Source: Nonomuraea wenchangensis (lineage in GTDB: Bacteria; Actinomycetota; Actinomycetes; Streptosporangiales; Streptosporangiaceae). From it: a stretch of 64,000 nucleotides of DNA. Positions 41,334-49,242 of this stretch are shown here, piece after piece. Below the pieces are notes generated by a model. That model had not been told where the DNA came from. It saw only the letters and a program-made list of their open reading frames with translations, and searched no databases. The stretch is taken from positions 248,001 through 312,000 of the forward strand of contig NZ_FOHX01000008.1 of assembly GCF_900111685.1 (NCBI RefSeq). The letters run 5' to 3'. How positions within the stretch are numbered: the first letter of the stretch is position 1; the number at the start of each line of letters is the position of its first letter. The position numbers and the translations under genes were made by a program.

Positions 41334-41900
41334 TCAGGAGGACCGGCCGCGGCCGGTGATGGCGTCGCGGATGCGGTCCACCAGCCCGGCCCCCGGCATC
41401 AGCAGGCGGTTGCCCGGCGGGGTGTCCGGCGCGTAGGGGTGGGGGCGCGTCGGGGCCGTCTTCTTGGCCCGCTCGACCTTCGCGCCCAGCTCTTCGAGCT
41501 GTGCCTGGTCGCACGCCTCGCGCAGCCGGGGGAACAGCTCGTCCTCCTCCTCCCGGAGGTGGTGGCGGACCTCGGCCATGAGCCGGTCCAGCTCGGGCCA
41601 GAACCGGTCGTCGCCGGGCTCCAGGTGTTCGAGGTCATGCATCGTCCGCTCGGCCGCGGCGTGCTCGGCGATCTCGTAGTCGGCCAGTTCGTCGCCGCCG
41701 GGCACGTGCTCGCGCACGGCCGGGTAGAGGTACTGCTCCTCGGCGACGGAGTGGCGGACGAGCTCGATGACGACGTTCTCGGCCAGCAGCTTGGGCCGCT
41801 CGCCGATGGCGCCCCGCATGCTTTCGAGCTCGGAGAACATCTGTTCGACCTCGCGGTGGTCGTGCGTCAGCACCGCGATGACGTCGCGCTGCTCGGCCAT
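41334..41900 (-). CDS. Hemerythrin-like HHE domain protein
   Basis: 188 residues. Spaced His/Glu diiron ligands: 'VLTHDHREVEQMF', 'ELVRHSVAEEQYLYP', 'DYEIAEHAAAERTMHDLE', 'VRHHLREEEDELFPRL'. The ~60-residue tail is Pro/basic. Single-domain hemerythrins bind O2 or NO or sense oxygen. GGAG 5 nt upstream of the ATG. Convergent with the TauD gene. Confidence 0.92.
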   Translation of the reverse strand: MAEQRDVIAVLTHDHREVEQMFSELESMRGAIGERPKLLAENVVIELVRHSVAEEQYLYPAVREHVPGGDELADYEIAEHAAAERTMHDLEHLEPGDDRFWPELDRLMAEVRHHLREEEDELFPRLREACDQAQLEELGAKVERAKKTAPTRPHPYAPDTPPGNRLLMPGAGLVDRIRDAITGRGRSS

Positions 41901-42037
41901 GTCGGCTCCCCCTTCGGTGTCCCGGGACCGGGCCCTCCTCATTCCCGCAAGATGTCCGGTTTATTTGGAATTATCCGAGGTAGTGGCCCACGACGCCCGG
42001 CCGGCAGGGCGGGCGAAGACGCGACGTCCCGTGGGAG

Positions 42038-42520
42038 GTGAACATCATCCTCGTCGTGGCACTGGCCATCCCGATCCTGGCCCTCATCGGCCTGATGCTC
42101 ATGCAGGTCCTGGAGGAGACGCTGCTGGACTCCTCCGCCCCGGCATCCGGCCCCCGTATCCCCGAAGGCGTCTCCCCCGGAACCGGTTCCCCGGCTCCCG
42201 CCGACGTCGAACGCCCCGGCTCCCCCGCGAGCACCGCGAGCACCGCAAGCACCGCAAGCACCGAAAGCACCGCAAGCACCGCAAGCGCAGCAAGCACCGG
42301 GAGCGCCGCGAGCGCTCCGCACGCCCCGCGCCGGCGTACGCATCGCCGGGCGCACCGGACGGCGGTCCCGCGCCCGCGCCGTCCCGAGCGCCGGGCCCCC
42401 CATCCCGCCCTCCCGAACCAGACGGCCCCGGTTCCCGCGGCCTCGGTCTCCGCGGATCCGGTCCCCGCGGCCCCCGTTCCGGTGGCCCCGGTTCCGGTGG
42501 CCGCCGAGAGCGGCGCATGA
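42038..42520 (+). CDS. Single-pass membrane protein with repeat-rich tail, unknown
   Basis: 160 residues from GTG 42038. One N-terminal membrane helix ('IILVVALAIPILALIGLMLM'), then a low-complexity tail of Ser/Thr/Ala repeats ('ASTASTASTESTASTAS') and Pro/Arg/Val runs. The tail is coded by a 9-bp tandem repeat at 42231-42311. The start is uncertain: GGGAGG directly abuts the GTG, too close for normal initiation. Gene reality rests mainly on the helix. Confidence 0.5.
   Translation: MNIILVVALAIPILALIGLMLMQVLEETLLDSSAPASGPRIPEGVSPGTGSPAPADVERPGSPASTASTASTASTESTASTASAASTGSAASAPHAPRRRTHRRAHRTAVPRPRRPERRAPHPALPNQTAPVPAASVSADPVPAAPVPVAPVPVAAESGA
42231..42311. repeat. 9-bp tandem repeat array (nine units)
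   Basis: Consensus GCACCGCAA repeated nine times with scattered substitutions, in frame with the membrane protein at 42038-42520 and encoding Ser-Thr-Ala triplets. A likely slippage-variable tract. Confidence 0.9.
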
Positions 42521-42576
42521 GCGCAGCCCGGGGCCGCGCCGATGGCGCGCCCCGGGCTCTCGCCCGCCCCCGATGA

Positions 42577-43557
42577 TCAAGGCTTCGTCAGGCGGACCAG
42601 GAAGCCGTCGTGGTCGGTGTAGCTCAGGCCGTACTTGGCGGTGCTGCCGAAGGTGAGGTCGTTGCTGAAGATCACGTGCTGCACGTCCCCGTCGCCCTTG
42701 CGGATGTGGCCGCCCGGCACGCAGTTCTGGGCGTTCTCCGGGTCCGAGGTGTCGTACTCGAGGTTGAAGTCGCCGCCGACGACGGTCCGGCCCGTGATCC
42801 CCTCCGCCGACCTGATCGCCGGCACCGCGCTGAACATCAGCGCCTGGCACTGCGCCAGCGCGATCGGCTCGCTGGCCGCGCTCAGGTGGGTGGCGCACGC
42901 CAGGTGGTCGCCGATCGCGTACGCGCAGGCGAACGTGCGCTTCTCGGTGCCGCCGTCCTGCGCGGTGTACTCGCCGGCCCAGCCGTTGACGCCCTGCCAC
43001 AGCGCGGCCGGGACCCGGCCGAGCACGGCGTTGCCGAAACGGTCGCCGTTCGTGCAGGTGATCGGGGCGCCGGTCTGCTTGTTCAGCGCCGGGTAGAAGA
43101 GCGAGTACGTCCAGTCGTCCGGCCACGCCTCGGCGAGCGACGGCTGCAGGTAGGCGGGCAGGTCGCCGGCGCAGATCTCGTTGAGCGTCACCAGGTCCGG
43201 CGCCAGGTAGTAGATCAGGTCACCGCCCTCGTAGACGGCCTGACCGCCGGCGTAGCAGCCCGCGTGCCCGCTGTTGCAGAGGTTGAGCTGCAGCTCGTGG
43301 AAGCGGCGGGCGGCCAGTGTCCCCGCGCGCTCCTCCCGTGCGGCGCCGGCGGGGGCGGCGGCGCGGGCCCGGCCGGCGCGGGCGCGGGCGGTCAGTGCGG
43401 CGGCCTTGGCGCCCATCGGCGCGACGGCGCTGACGGGCAGCGGCCCGACCGTGACGGGGGCGGGCGCGGCGCTCGCCGGGGGAGCCAGAGCCAGGACGAG
43501 CCCGCACACGGCGGCCACGGCGGCCGTCAGACGGCGGGCGGAACGCGGGATCCTCAC
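42577..43557 (-). CDS. Secreted endonuclease/exonuclease/phosphatase-fold protein
   Basis: 326 residues from the GTG at 43557, supported by GAAGGAGG 9 nt upstream. Signal peptide 'LTAAVAAVCGLVLALAPPASAA', then an Ala/Arg-rich spacer and an EEP domain: 'LQLNLCNSGHAGC', catalytic-region 'LVTLNEICAGDL' with Glu, 'VVGGDFNLEYDT' (GDFN signature) and terminal 'YTDHDGFLV' (DH pair). Multiple Cys suggest disulfides. Probable extracellular nuclease or phosphoesterase, more clearly canonical than its relative at 11555-12565. Confidence 0.88.
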   Translation of the reverse strand: MRIPRSARRLTAAVAAVCGLVLALAPPASAAPAPVTVGPLPVSAVAPMGAKAAALTARARAGRARAAAPAGAAREERAGTLAARRFHELQLNLCNSGHAGCYAGGQAVYEGGDLIYYLAPDLVTLNEICAGDLPAYLQPSLAEAWPDDWTYSLFYPALNKQTGAPITCTNGDRFGNAVLGRVPAALWQGVNGWAGEYTAQDGGTEKRTFACAYAIGDHLACATHLSAASEPIALAQCQALMFSAVPAIRSAEGITGRTVVGGDFNLEYDTSDPENAQNCVPGGHIRKGDGDVQHVIFSNDLTFGSTAKYGLSYTDHDGFLVRLTKP

Positions 43558-43727
43558 AAGGGGTCGCCTCCTTCCGACGCGATCGATGGTGTCCGGCGGG
43601 AGGGGCCGGGCGGTAGAGCCTTTACACCTGGCCGCAAACACGACAAACGCCACATTTCGGGTTGACGGCCGGTTGCCCCCATGGTGTCGTACGGGATGAC
43701 AGGCACAGTCAAGGCGCGAGGGGCCGC

Positions 43728-44753
43728 ATGGGGACCCTGAGGATCCACTTCACCGCCGACGACCTCGCCCGCGTCACGCTCGCCGACCAGCCCGACCCCC
43801 TCTGGGAGGTCGTCTTCACCCGCTTCCGGCTCCGCGACCGGGTGCGCCCGCTGACCTTCCGGCCCTGGTTCGCGGCCCTGCACGCCGAGCCGGCCAGGAC
43901 CGCCCGCATGCGGCCCGGCGCGCTCCTGCTCGACGCGCTCGCCCCCGCCGGGCCGTACTTCCCGGACTTCCTCACTCCGCACGAGGCGGCCCGCGGCCTC
44001 GGCCACGGGCTGGAGGCGCTGCGCCGCACCCCCGGGCGGCGGCTGGCCACCGAACTCGGCCGGCTCGCCCGCCACCGGCCGCTGCCCGGCTGGGCCCGGC
44101 CGCTCGCCGAGGGCGACACCGGCGCGCTCGCCGCGCTCGCCGACGCCCTGCGTGACTATCACGCCGCCGCAGTCGCCCCGTTCCAGGAGTCCATCGACGC
44201 CGCCTTCGCCGCCGACCGCGACAGCCGGGTCAGGGACGTGCTCGGCGGCGGCGTCGAGGCGCTGCTCGCCGGGCTCGGGCCGCCGATCCGCTGGACGCCG
44301 CCCGTGCTGGAGGTCGACTACGTCGTGGACCAGGACCTGGCGCTGGGCGGGCGCGGGCTGCGGCTCGTGCCGTCGTACTTCTGCCAGCGCACGCCGCTGT
44401 CGATGGCCGACCCCGGACTGCCGCCCGTGCTGATCTACCCGATCCAGCAGCGGCACCGGTGGCGGCCGGCCGCGCGACGGGCCGGCGCCGCCGGGCTGAG
44501 CGCGCTCATGGGCGCCAGCCGCTCCGCCGCGCTGCGCGCGCTCGACCACGGCGCCACCACCACCCAGCTCGCCCGCATGCTGGGCGTCTCCCCCGCCACC
44601 GCCAGCCGGCACGCCACCGTCCTGCGCGAGGCCGGGCTGATCGAGACCCGCCGCGACGGCACCGCCGTCCTGCACACCCGCACCCCGCTGGGAACGGCCC
44701 TGCTGGAGGGTGAGATCGTGGCGAGCCCGCCGCCGCGTCCGAGGCAGACCTAG
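43728..44753 (+). CDS. ArsR-type regulator with DUF5937-like domain (second copy)
   Basis: 341 residues with the same architecture as the regulator at 1501-2496: N-terminal 'MGTLRIHFTADDLARVTL' and 'DPLWEVVFTRFRLRDR', C-terminal winged helix 'TTTQLARMLGVSPATASRHATVLREAGLIETRRDG'. No exporter is next to it; instead the broken dehydrogenase remnant lies downstream on the opposite strand. Confidence 0.85.
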   Translation: MGTLRIHFTADDLARVTLADQPDPLWEVVFTRFRLRDRVRPLTFRPWFAALHAEPARTARMRPGALLLDALAPAGPYFPDFLTPHEAARGLGHGLEALRRTPGRRLATELGRLARHRPLPGWARPLAEGDTGALAALADALRDYHAAAVAPFQESIDAAFAADRDSRVRDVLGGGVEALLAGLGPPIRWTPPVLEVDYVVDQDLALGGRGLRLVPSYFCQRTPLSMADPGLPPVLIYPIQQRHRWRPAARRAGAAGLSALMGASRSAALRALDHGATTTQLARMLGVSPATASRHATVLREAGLIETRRDGTAVLHTRTPLGTALLEGEIVASPPPRPRQT

Positions 44754-44811
44754 ACGACCTGCGCCTGCCGTACCAAGACTTCCGCCTGAGCGAGCCGGGG
44801 CCGGCGGGCTG

Positions 44812-45150
44812 TCAGGCGAAGGTGATCACCCGCCGGGCCCGGCGCCCATGGCCTCCAGTGCCGCGGGCGCCTCGTCCAGGCCGATCGACGTCACCCGCCG
44901 CAGGATGCCGTGCCGCGCCGAAAAGGCCAGCGTGTCGCGCAGGTCGTGCGGCGAGCCGGACGGCGAGGCCATGACGTGCAGCCGGTTCAGCACCATGGGC
45001 TGGGAGGGCAGGGTCAGCGGCGTCGCGTCGTAGCCGCACAGCAGCAGGGTGCCGTCCGGGGCGAGACCGGTGAGCAGTGCGGTCGCGGCCTCGGTGGACG
45101 GGGCGGCGTTGAGCACGACGTCGGCGCCGCCTCACGCCCTGAGCGCGGCC
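44812..45150 (-). pseudogene. Remnant of a zinc-type (MDR) alcohol dehydrogenase
   Basis: Reading the minus strand gives an MDR C-terminal half: 'GGADVVLNAAPSTEAATALL', 'PDGTLLLCGYDATPL', 'DTLAFSARHGILRRVTSIGL'. The frame is broken twice. A TGA (45134-45136) separates 'EAALRA' from 'GGADVV', and near 44826 the frame must shift to reach the family's terminal 'RARRVITFA'. The catalytic N-terminal domain is missing, so this is a decayed fragment. Confidence 0.75.
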
Positions 45151-45212
45151 TCCGTTTCTCTCCCATGATCGAGCAAGCGTCCCGCAGCCTTTACATTGTA
45201 GATCAGTTGTGG

Positions 45213-47162
45213 TCAGCGGTCGCTGGAGACCGCGCGGTAGTGCAGGTCCTGGACGTACGGCGTCGCGCTGATCGCGTACGGCGAGACGACCTTCGCCACC
45301 GTCGCCGAACTCCGGGTGACGGTGGCCGAGGCGGTGCCCGGCTTGAGCGGGAACGTCCTGGCCGACACCCCGGCGGGGGCGTCGTAGGTCTGCGTCGTGC
45401 CGCCGACCGTGACCGACACCTTGGCCGCGGCGGTGAGCATGCTCAGCACCTCGACCGTGTCACGGGCCGCGGTGCTGCCGCCGCGCAGCTTCATCAGCTT
45501 CGTCTGCGCGTACGAAGGCGCGGCCGCCACCGGCTGGACGCGGTGGGTGAGGTAGGCCACGTCGTTGGTGATCTTCGGGCAGCCGAGCTTGTAGCAGGTC
45601 AGGTAGTAGGCGTTGATGTCCAGGTAGGTCCACCCGGCGTTCCTGGAGGGGGCGAACTGGGTGTTCTCGGAGTAGTCGTTCCAGGTGGTGAGCTGCACCC
45701 AGTCGGCCTTGCCGTCGATCGCGCCCTTCCACGTGGCCCGCAGGTTCTCGGTGTTGCCGGCCTCGTCGAAGATGCCCTGGTTGGGCCGCTCGTCCTGGAC
45801 GGACACCGGCTGCATCCAGATCTTGCCCAGGCTGTGGGCGGTGGTGATGTTGGCGGTCAGGTTGGCGTTCACAGCGGGGTTGCGGCCACCCCAGTTGGAG
45901 AAGCCGTAGCTGATCGGGGCGAAGGCGTCGCGGTTCTTGCCGAAGTCGAGGAAGCAGGGCACCAGGGCGACCTTGATGCCGTGCGCGCTCTCCATGGTCT
46001 TCATCCAGTCGGCCCACCAGGCGGCGGTCCGCCCCTCGGCCTTGAACGGCGCCACCACCAGGCGGTCGTCGGCGAGCCGGAGGACCGACTTCGAGGCGGC
46101 CAGCTTGGCGATGGCCGAGGCGAGCGTGGCGGCGTCGACCGAGGCCAGGCCGTTCGTGTCCGGCATGAGCACGATCTTGAAACCGGGGTCGACGGCCTCG
46201 GCGGCCTTGACGAGGTTCTGCACCCGCGTCCAGTGGGCGCTGGTCACCGACAGGATGTCCACGGTGAAGCCGTCGAGGCCGGCCGCGACGGCCTGCCTGA
46301 CCTCGGCCTTGAGGTCGGCCAGCGCGTAGTCGCCGCTGATCGGGTCGCGGCCGGTCGGCCGGTCGCGCAGCAGCCCGCCGTAGGCGGCGTGCTTGCCGCT
46401 CTCCCCTTCAGGCTTGAGGTAGTTGCGGGCGTAGTAATCGTTTTCCGGAGCGGCATTGTCGAGGGAGAGCGGGTAGGGCGTGAAGTAGTGCGCGAAGACC
46501 TTCTTGCCCGAGGCCCGCAGCGCCGCCGTGCCCGGCAGCGTGAACGGCAGCGGACCGGCCGTCTGCCCGCCCCCGGAGCCCGGCGTGTAGGTGACCGTCA
46601 GCTTCGGGCCGCGGTCGCCGGTCTCGCGGGAGGACATCAGCACGGTCGTGGTGTCGGACGTCCCGGTGAGCGCGAAGTCGTAGGTGCCGTCGCCGTCCAC
46701 GGCCGAGGAGACGTCCAGTTTGGCCGTCGCTCCGGCGGTGAACCCGGTGTGCGAGCCGACCACGCCCGTGCCGACGGCCGGGCGGGTGTTCCAGGTCGTG
46801 GCGGCCTCGGTCCACGAGCCGGTCACCTCGCGGACGGAGACGGTGGTCGCGGTCGTCCTGGCCGAGACGACGTCCAGGGTGACCTTGACGTCCTCGGCGT
46901 CCGCCGGGATGCCGGTGACCTTGAAGCGGGTCAGACCCAGGCGCTGACCCGCGGTGGCACTGCCGCAACCGGCGCCGCACACGCTGAGCCAGGTGGCGGT
47001 GGCGAAGCTCTTGGCGGGCTCGGCCTGGCTGACGAAGACGTCCTCCGTGGCGGCGAAGGTCACGCTGACAGGCGCGGACGCCTGCGCCGGGGCGACGGCG
47101 ACGGTCGCCAGTGTGACCAGGGCGGTCACCGCCGTGAGCAGCGTCCGATATCGGTTGATCAT
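45213..47162 (-). CDS. Secreted endo-alpha-1,3-glucanase (GH71) with CBM96-like N-terminal domain
   Basis: 649 residues. Signal peptide to about residue 29, then a beta-sandwich 'DNRLRE/CBM96'-type domain (~30-200, 'LGLTRFKVTGIPADAEDVKVTL', 'TWNTRPAVG'), a Gly-rich linker, and a GH71 catalytic domain ('KKVFAHYFTPYPLS', 'AAGLDGFTVDILSV', 'QLTTWNDYSENTQFAPS') ending in a small beta domain. GH71 enzymes cut alpha-1,3-glucan (mutan), e.g. of fungal cell walls. A LacI-type palindrome lies 92 bp upstream. Confidence 0.9.
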   Translation of the reverse strand: MINRYRTLLTAVTALVTLATVAVAPAQASAPVSVTFAATEDVFVSQAEPAKSFATATWLSVCGAGCGSATAGQRLGLTRFKVTGIPADAEDVKVTLDVVSARTTATTVSVREVTGSWTEAATTWNTRPAVGTGVVGSHTGFTAGATAKLDVSSAVDGDGTYDFALTGTSDTTTVLMSSRETGDRGPKLTVTYTPGSGGGQTAGPLPFTLPGTAALRASGKKVFAHYFTPYPLSLDNAAPENDYYARNYLKPEGESGKHAAYGGLLRDRPTGRDPISGDYALADLKAEVRQAVAAGLDGFTVDILSVTSAHWTRVQNLVKAAEAVDPGFKIVLMPDTNGLASVDAATLASAIAKLAASKSVLRLADDRLVVAPFKAEGRTAAWWADWMKTMESAHGIKVALVPCFLDFGKNRDAFAPISYGFSNWGGRNPAVNANLTANITTAHSLGKIWMQPVSVQDERPNQGIFDEAGNTENLRATWKGAIDGKADWVQLTTWNDYSENTQFAPSRNAGWTYLDINAYYLTCYKLGCPKITNDVAYLTHRVQPVAAAPSYAQTKLMKLRGGSTAARDTVEVLSMLTAAAKVSVTVGGTTQTYDAPAGVSARTFPLKPGTASATVTRSSATVAKVVSPYAISATPYVQDLHYRAVSSDR

Positions 47163-47253
47163 TGAGCTCCCTCTGCGCGGCTGCGCGGGCCCGGCGCGGC
47201 GGACCCGCGGTTGTCACGGGCCAGGATGGAGCAAGATCGAACAGCATTCGGGA

Positions 47254-47267
47254 GTTTTGCGCAAAAC
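47254..47267. promoter_or_regulatory. Palindrome, candidate LacI-family operator for the glucanase gene
   Basis: GTTTTGCGCAAAAC is a perfect 14-bp palindrome with the central CG typical of LacI-family sites. It lies 92-105 bp before the GH71 start in the 234-bp gap that otherwise holds no gene. Confidence 0.55.
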
Positions 47268-47396
47268 CCTCATTTTGGAACGTCACCATATTCCGTCGGC
47301 GACACTTCGGTTGCGGCGCGTGACTGTCCGCATCACCTGGCCGGCTCATGCCGGCGTTGGTGACGGCTCTCTCGCTTATTGGCTGACCGGGGCCGT

Positions 47397-49238
47397 TCAC
47401 CGCCCCTTGGCGCTGTCGCGGACCGCGGCGGACAGCAGGTCGCCCAGTTCGTGGGGCAGGGGCAGCCGCTCCAGCTCCTCCAGCGGCACCGGCAGGGGCA
47501 GCCGCCAGTTGGGGCGCAGGCCGTCGGCGCCCGGGATGTTGGGCCGGCCCCGGGCCGCGAGGGCGTCGTCGAGGGTGGCCGTCAGCAGCAGTGACGGCGC
47601 CTCGGCCAGCAGCCGATAGGCGGCGAGGACGGCCTGGGCGGCGCCGGCGTCCGGTTCGAGGCCGCCGTGGGCGGCGAGCGCGTCACGCAGGGCGCGTGAG
47701 CCTTCCTCGTTGGGTTCGAGCCCGAGCCGGCGCTGCTCGGCCAGGTCGCCGCCGTCCCACAGACCCGCGACCGTGGGCAGGTCGTGGGTGGTGACGGCGG
47801 CCATCGCCCGCTCGGGCCAGGCGGCGGGGTCGTCCCGCTCGAACCAGAGCAGGCGGTACGACAGCAGGTCGCGCCCGGCGAGCGTCTCGCGCACGCCGGG
47901 CTCGACCGTCCCGAGGTCCTCGCCGATCACCGGCGCGCCGGCGCGATGGCTCTCCAGGGCGACGATGTCGAGCAGGTCGCCGGCCGGATAGCGGACGTAG
48001 GCGCCCCGGCCGGCGCTCTCGCCCGACGGGATCCACCACAGGCGGAACAGGCCCATCACGTGGTCGATGCGCAGCCCGCCGGAGGCGGCGATGGCGGCGC
48101 GGACACTCTCCGCGAACGGCGCGTACCCGGCCCGGCGCAGCTTCCACGGCACGAACGGCGGCAGGCCCCAGTCCTGCCCGGCGGCGTTGAACTCGTCCCC
48201 GGGCGCGCCGACGCTGACGCCCTCGGCGAGCAGGTCCTGCCAGGACCAGGCGTCGGCCCCGTCCGGGTCCACGCCGACGGGGAGGTCCTGCATGACGGGC
48301 AGCTCGGCGACGGCCGCGGCGAGCTGCCGCCCGGTGAGCCACTGCAGCCAGGCGTGGAAGCGGACCCGGTCCGCGTGGTCGCGGGCGAAGCGGGCCACGG
48401 CGGGACCGTCCGGGCGCTGGTACTCGGCGGGCCAGGCCCGCCGGCTCGGCCCGTGCCGCTCGGCGAGGGCGCACCACGTCGCGAACTCCTCCAGCGCCCG
48501 GCCACGGGCGGCCCGCCACCGCTCGAAGTCGCCGCCGGGCGGCGCGGCGGTGTAGATGCCCTCCAGCGCGGCGAGCTTGAGCCGCCAGGCGGCGTCGCGG
48601 TCCAGCTCGGGCCTGTCGTTGAGCGCGCGCCCGCGGGCCACGGTCTCCTCGTCCAGGACCGCCGCGGCGCCGGGCACGTCCTCGATCCGCAGGTAGAGCG
48701 GGCTGTGGAAGCGGCGGCTGGCCGGATAGTACGGGCTCGGCTGGACGGGGACGACCGGCGCGGCGGCGTGCAGCGGGTTGACCAGGAGGAACCCGGCCCC
48801 GCATCCCGCCGCCCAGCTCGCGAGCCGGCGCAGGTCGGCCAGGTCGCCGACGCCCCAGCTCGTACGGGAGCGGGCGGCGTAGAGCTGCACCGCCCACCCC
48901 CAGGCCCGGCGGGCGGGCAGCCGGCAGCGGCCGGGGCTGACGATGAGCCGGTGCGCGGTGTCCTCGCCGGGGCGGCGCAGCGTGTGGTAGCCGTACGGCA
49001 GGTCGGGCGGAAGGGCGCCGTCGACGCGCAGCTCGGCGCCGTCCTCCAGGACGAGGTCGGCGGCCCCGACCCGGTCGCCGCGCCGCATCACCAGGGTCTC
49101 CGGCTCCACCGGGCCGCCGCTGAAGTCGGGCGGGACGCCGATGACGGCGCGCAGGGCGGCGACCGTCTCAGGAGGCACCCGCTGGTGGCGGCCGGCGGCG
49201 TCCTCGTACTCGTGGTCGATCCCCCACGCGTCGGTCAT
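47397..49238 (-). CDS. malQ: 4-alpha-glucanotransferase (GH77, amylomaltase)
   Basis: 613 residues. GH77 motifs: N-terminal 'RAWGWAVQLYAARSRTSWGVGDLADLRRL', catalytic-nucleophile region 'GGLRIDHVMGLFRLWWIPSG', acid/base 'PVIGEDLGTVEPGVRE', and 'TTHDLPTVAG' (transition-state Asp). Shorter than the ~700-residue form with an N-terminal Ig-like domain. Transfers maltosyl units between alpha-glucans and releases glucose. Starts 4 bp after the (frameshifted) treZ gene, so the two form a maltodextrin/trehalose unit. Confidence 0.93.
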   Translation of the reverse strand: MTDAWGIDHEYEDAAGRHQRVPPETVAALRAVIGVPPDFSGGPVEPETLVMRRGDRVGAADLVLEDGAELRVDGALPPDLPYGYHTLRRPGEDTAHRLIVSPGRCRLPARRAWGWAVQLYAARSRTSWGVGDLADLRRLASWAAGCGAGFLLVNPLHAAAPVVPVQPSPYYPASRRFHSPLYLRIEDVPGAAAVLDEETVARGRALNDRPELDRDAAWRLKLAALEGIYTAAPPGGDFERWRAARGRALEEFATWCALAERHGPSRRAWPAEYQRPDGPAVARFARDHADRVRFHAWLQWLTGRQLAAAVAELPVMQDLPVGVDPDGADAWSWQDLLAEGVSVGAPGDEFNAAGQDWGLPPFVPWKLRRAGYAPFAESVRAAIAASGGLRIDHVMGLFRLWWIPSGESAGRGAYVRYPAGDLLDIVALESHRAGAPVIGEDLGTVEPGVRETLAGRDLLSYRLLWFERDDPAAWPERAMAAVTTHDLPTVAGLWDGGDLAEQRRLGLEPNEEGSRALRDALAAHGGLEPDAGAAQAVLAAYRLLAEAPSLLLTATLDDALAARGRPNIPGADGLRPNWRLPLPVPLEELERLPLPHELGDLLSAAVRDSAKGR

Positions 49239-49242
49239 CGGC

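Noticed and set aside
41971..42297. Minus-strand Leu/Ala/Val repeat 'leucine-zipper-like' frame
   Set aside because: Arises from the reverse complement of the 9-bp repeat; no RBS or conservation signal.
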